From positions 12,968,974 to 13,032,973 of the forward strand of contig NC_135259.1 in the NCBI RefSeq assembly GCF_964204865.1: a stretch of DNA of 64,000 nt, in the 5' to 3' direction. The position numbers and the translations under genes are program-made. Shown here piece after piece: positions 60,194 to 64,000 of this stretch. The DNA is from Styela clava (Eukaryota; Chordata; Ascidiacea; Stolidobranchia; Styelidae). The notes under the pieces were generated by a model, which was given only the letters and a program-made list of their open reading frames with translations, was not told where the DNA came from and searched no databases. Within the stretch, counting starts at the first letter, position 1; each line of letters begins with the position of its first letter.

Positions 60194-60546
60194 TAGGGCT
60201 GGGCAATTCGAACCGAATATTGGAAACGAATAGTAAATTATTCGAATCAGTATCGACAGAAATTTCGTATTTTCCCATCCTGTTTTTTTTTTCTGTTTTC
60301 CAAAGGACGAGGTGAAGACTTATTACTCTTTTCTTCGTTGTGAGTAGTTGTTTCCTATTTCTTGTGAAAACTCAGCAAACTATATGAGTGATTGAACTAT
60401 ATTTGAAGTAGTTTATGTGTCTGGAGAACCCATTACAATGAAAAAGTTAAAAACAATTACATATCTTTTAAGTATTCGTGATTCGATTCGAATAAAAAAA
60501 CTATTCGATTCTGAAATCATCAGGTGTTTGAAGATGCCGAGCCCTA
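60194..60546. mobile_element. hAT-like non-autonomous element, TAGGGCTGGGCAATTCGAA end (copy 4)
   Basis: 353 bp, TAGGGCTGGGCAATTCGAAC to GATGCCGAGCCCTA, with gattcgattcgaat words inside. Flanks atcacagc / gtcccagt match at 5 of 8. Confidence 0.7.
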
Positions 60547-61403
60547 GTCCCAGTCCATCAGATTTTGCTTTTGACGAGAAGAGTACTTGTTTTGATATAT
60601 TTGATTGGAATAGCTTATCTCGCAAATTGCCGTCTTTCAGCTTCAAGAAATTAAATAATAAATATGATTGACACCACCGGATGAATTATCCAGTTTTGCT
60701 TCCAATTTATTAGCAACTACGATAATAATTACGACACATTTTGTCATAATATTAATACCGATTGTGATAATAATCCGACAACGATGTGACGAAAATGCGA
60801 AATTATTGGTTGCAATTCAATTCAATAAAGGAGATTATTGGAAAGTTAATTGAATTTTTTGAGAAATTAAAAAGCAATTACATTTATTAAAATATGAAAG
60901 GAATAAACTGAAACATCACATTATGACTGCGGGCGTGTTGTAGTATATAAGTCGGTAAAATTTCAATTCACTGTATTACGTTACTGCAATTTGACGAATT
61001 ACGAAAGACATGAGATGTTATGAGTATGACTTTGAGGAGGTGTTTGGAGTCTGGACTCTGGAGTCAGTGAGTTGGGGTTTTATGTAATCTGAAATCGCAT
61101 TCGAAAGCACACTTTGGACTTTTTTTTCGGTCGAAATTATATCAACTGTTCGAGCAGCCAAAATTTTATAATTTTTAGCGGTGGGAGCTGGGATGGACAC
61201 GTATTCGTGAACTAAAGATAGGGTCCAAATTTGTTCAACTTGATGTCGGGAGTTTCAGCAGGTGGCGGTTTTTAAATGGTTGGCGTCAGAAAGTACTGAT
61301 GAACTTTTTCGACCCCACAGTCAACGCCATGGTTTAATCAAGCAGTCGGCATAATCCACGAGTTTCCATTCTCAGGTTGATTTTTAGGACTACCTGTATC
61401 AAT

Positions 61404-62261
61404 ATGTCTAAACTACAGTTTTATGTGATTATTACAATGTCTTGTTGCCTTGCTCTCAGTATCTTGCAAACATCTGGTACACTTTTGTCATGGTGGTCAA
61501 GAAAACTCTATCCGGATGTTCCTTTTAAAGTAGCACAATTACAGTCAAGGTAAAATCGTATTACACATCACTTAGTTATATAACAAAAGGAACTGTAATA
61601 CTTTTTTGCATGTATAAAACCCTTGGTTCTTAGATCTTTAAAATAGCTCAGTTAAAAACATCATTTTCATTTATAAATAAAAGTTTATTATGACAATTTT
61701 ATCTTTCCAGACGCTCATCATTCAGTGTTACAACTTTTATAACAACGTGGCGATCAAAACGTGACATTCCCGAAAGTGGTGAGGTTTTTATTAGTTATGA
61801 ACATTATCGTTATATCGTATATTAATTACAAGGCTGTATGGGAACATGAAATTTATATTTAAACCTCTTAATAAGATATCGGCTTATTTTTAACAGTTTG
61901 CTGCAGTGATAAACACATAATAATTCTGTTGCTGAATTACTGAAATAAATATTTTAATTCGCATGTTCGCAAGTGACCCTCTTTTTGAATCTGCGTTGAA
62001 AAAAACTTGGCTTTTACACTAGTTTTTACAGTAACCTAATTTGCTTTCAAAAGTCCGATATTTGCATATCATAATGCTATAGTTCCACTCCAACAGTAGG
62101 GGGAGGGGAGTCTAAATTTTTAAAAGAACTAAGTAGCAAACAGCTAAAACTAATAAACTCTTCGTGATCGGTATAGCAGAGTATTTAATTGGTTAAAATA
62201 TATGTGTTTTTTTTGTATTTCAGACGACGAAGCCCTTTTTGATATGGACGTGAAAAATTGA
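61404..62261 (+). CDS. Secreted peptide precursor, cluster member 4 (83 residues, diverged)
   Basis: Exons 61404-61549, 61711-61778, 62224-62261 (stop); introns phase 2 and 1; 252 nt in frame. Signal peptide (FYVIITMSCCLALSILQT), spacer with LYPDVPFK, a Ser/Thr-rich segment ending TTWRSKR (Trp two residues before the basic site), then the acidic tail DIPES...DDEALFDMDVKN. The plan matches members 2 and 3, but the Gly run is lost and the tail is extended past the ALF block, so this is the most diverged copy. aataaa at 62617. Function unknown. Confidence 0.78.
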
Positions 62262-63742
62262 CCAATATTTTATTTCCGGACTGGGAAAACAGACTTCCAT
62301 TTTATCATCATTATTTCTCACATGTTGACGAATTTAAACAACTTTTGACTGAGAGCTCTTTATTGAAACACAAATTTCATTGACATTGTTTAAGATTAAT
62401 CAAGAACATGGCAGGGGCTCCATAATTTAGCTACTAATTCTGAGTTGTACCATATCTGCTTATTACCTTTTTTTGTATAAAACGCATCCATGTTATCATA
62501 GAAGAATAAGTTTAAAATTATTTACTTCCGCGATCTAACATATATAAATTTATTATATTTGACTGTTGCTGTAGTGGATTATAATAATTTTGAATTTTGT
62601 TTATATTAATTCAGTTAATAAATTACGGATAATTACCGAGATAATTGATGCGAGTAAGTTATTATTCAACTATTTGGCGCCAATAAAGTATATTTATCGT
62701 ACAATGTGAATTAATTTTATGATCAATTATTCTTTGTCGATTACACCTCTGCGTACATTAGGTGTAACGTAAATGTGTTGATTGTGTGTGGAAAACGTAG
62801 TCATTATAATTTAATAAAATTCAATATTAAGTGAAAACAATAGTATATTTATCCAATTTTTTAAACTGCTGTTACGAATTTTCGTTGTTATTATATCACA
62901 GTAATTTCGGATTTCGCTGATCACAAAAATTTCAATTATCTTTAGTGTTTGATAAATCAGAGATTGGTTGATAGTTGCAGGCTTCAACCATTACAGCACT
63001 ATGATGAGCGCGACGGCGCAATTGATTTTGAACTCAAACTAGATCCCTATATTTGAATACCTTTTTTAATTAATATCACTAATCTCCATTTATTTACTTT
63101 TAAAAAATGATGACTTTTAACTATGGCATTATGATACAAATGTTTCGTTTCGATTTGCAGATCTTTATTCCAGACAAAAGCCTGGAAAACAGGCTTTTTC
63201 ATCCCGCCCAAATGAAAATAAATGACAACAAAACTTGTTTCTTTATGGTACATCGACTTTTATGTTTATATATACGGAAATAAGTTAACTCGAGTGAGTC
63301 TACTTTTAAAATGTTGTTTCTAGGTCCTTTATTTGGAGGTTCAGTTCATCGATATAAATAAGACTACAGGAAGTCGCTATCATACTCGGTATTAAGTCGA
63401 AATATCAGAATAAGCGAGGTTGGCCCATGGTTGAAGAATATTCTAGAAAGGTCTTGACTAAGGTTTCAAAAAGAGAATAAACTTTCGACGTGAAATCATT
63501 AAACTACAGAGAGTAATATATTATTTGATAATTATCTTATATGGTAGATACGTATTATTTGGATCCACTGTGACCAAGGGAGAAAATGCTATGTTGGTTG
63601 GTGCTCATTTATGGTCCACCTGAATCAAGCTATAATAAATTCCAAAAAGTATGCGGTTGGGTATACATGCCCAGAGCTATTTTCGGAGTGAAACATGTAA
63701 TAAAAATGTAAATAAAATCGATGACAAATCAAGTTTCGAGTA
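62262..63742. other. AT-rich region after the peptide cluster
   Basis: Nothing recognised: no repeat of the families above and no supported coding sequence. Confidence 0.4.
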
Positions 63743-64000
63743 ATGATGAACATAAACACAGTCACCCAACTTTCCATCCCTTTCTGCTTGAACAGCCAAA
63801 TCGTACTGTTGATTTCATTGTTACTTTGGTTTCAATCCATTCTTGGAAACTTTGTACATTCATGTAGATTCCCGTTTTCAGTTCCCAACCGCAGTATTCA
63901 GAGCCTAAAACAACGGTTACTGCTAAATACCATCCGCAACTCTGGCAACGCTGACAAACGACAGGTTAAATTATTTTCATGTCTTTTTCGTGGACAGAAA
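63743..64000 (+). CDS. Possible signal-peptide-bearing exon, runs off the window end
   Basis: ATG at 63743 with an in-frame TGA at 63722. The frame stays open for all 86 codons to the window edge. The N-terminal part is hydrophobic (IVLLISLLLWFQSILGNF, ~20-37) after a longer lead than the cluster genes. A dibasic ADKRQ lies near residue 73, followed by a possible donor (cag|gttaaa, ~63964). Chance alone could give such a frame, and the donor phase (0) differs from the cluster. It could be an unrelated secreted protein or not a gene. Confidence 0.3.
   Translation, partial: MMNINTVTQLSIPFCLNSQIVLLISLLLWFQSILGNFVHSCRFPFSVPNRSIQSLKQRLLLNTIRNSGNADKRQVKLFSCLFRGQK

Larger units (their letters stand above)
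56667..61403. other. Spacer between cluster members 3 and 4
   Basis: 4.7 kb with an M1 MITE, an R3 copy, a second type of tRNA-derived SINE and a small hAT-like element. I looked for further copies of the peptide exons and found none convincing; SSDTLFGSQIPPFEED at about 58964 is only vaguely like exon 3. Confidence 0.5.

Overview
This is an AT-rich, intron-bearing animal nuclear window dominated by non-coding DNA and DNA transposons. Support for an animal genome comes from a split gene for MTBP (a metazoan replication-initiation factor), a heparan sulfate 2-O-sulfotransferase, GT-AG introns throughout and tRNA-derived SINEs. A marine invertebrate is likely. A tunicate is my best guess from overall look and the repeat style, but nothing in the window proves it.

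Layout. (1) Positions 1-9809 hold the last 15 or 16 exons of MTBP on the + strand; its introns carry several MITEs, two non-autonomous hAT elements and a SINE. (2) Positions 12715-35255 hold an unrecognised three-exon gene for a 1,599-residue, mostly disordered protein. Its first intron is 17.2 kb and packed with nested hAT-like elements, long-inverted-repeat elements, a SINE and a segmental duplication that preserves a pre-insertion empty site. Its last codons run into a 3' tandem repeat. (3) Positions 35256-40267 are repeats plus a decayed pogo-like element. (4) Positions 40268-41173 hold an intronless HS2ST-like gene. (5) Positions 41329-44821 hold a small hAT element next to a 3.0 kb hAT element with a frameshifted MYM/TTF-type transposase and a perfect 8-bp target duplication. 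(6) Positions 47720-62261 hold the most interesting part: a tandem cluster of four small same-strand genes, each with three exons, identical intron phases (2 then 1) and the same layout: signal peptide, proline-containing spacer, Trp-containing segment, basic (KR-type) cleavage site, short acidic C-terminal peptide ending in a DEDAxLF-like motif. They look like a paralogous family of secreted peptide precursors (neuropeptide, hormone or antimicrobial). (7) A further open signal-peptide-like frame runs off the window end (63743-64000).

The peptide genes were found by reading splice sites and phases; no single exon is long enough to be obvious. Three of the four (50912-51900, 54889-56666, 61404-62261) splice into clean frames of 79, 80 and 83 residues. 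The first copy (47720-49033) has well-matched exons 2 and 3, but its exon 1 is one base out of phase, so it may be broken or mis-sequenced.

At least five repeat families recur: an 8-bp-TSD MITE carrying an AAGATGGCG motif (11 copies or fragments), a MITE with 9-bp TSDs (3 copies), hAT-like elements with TAGGG-type ends and TTCGAAT-rich subterminal regions (4), a tRNA-derived SINE (2 copies plus a different third), and a roughly 300-bp interspersed repeat ending in a 'catatatttgagca' block (about 7).
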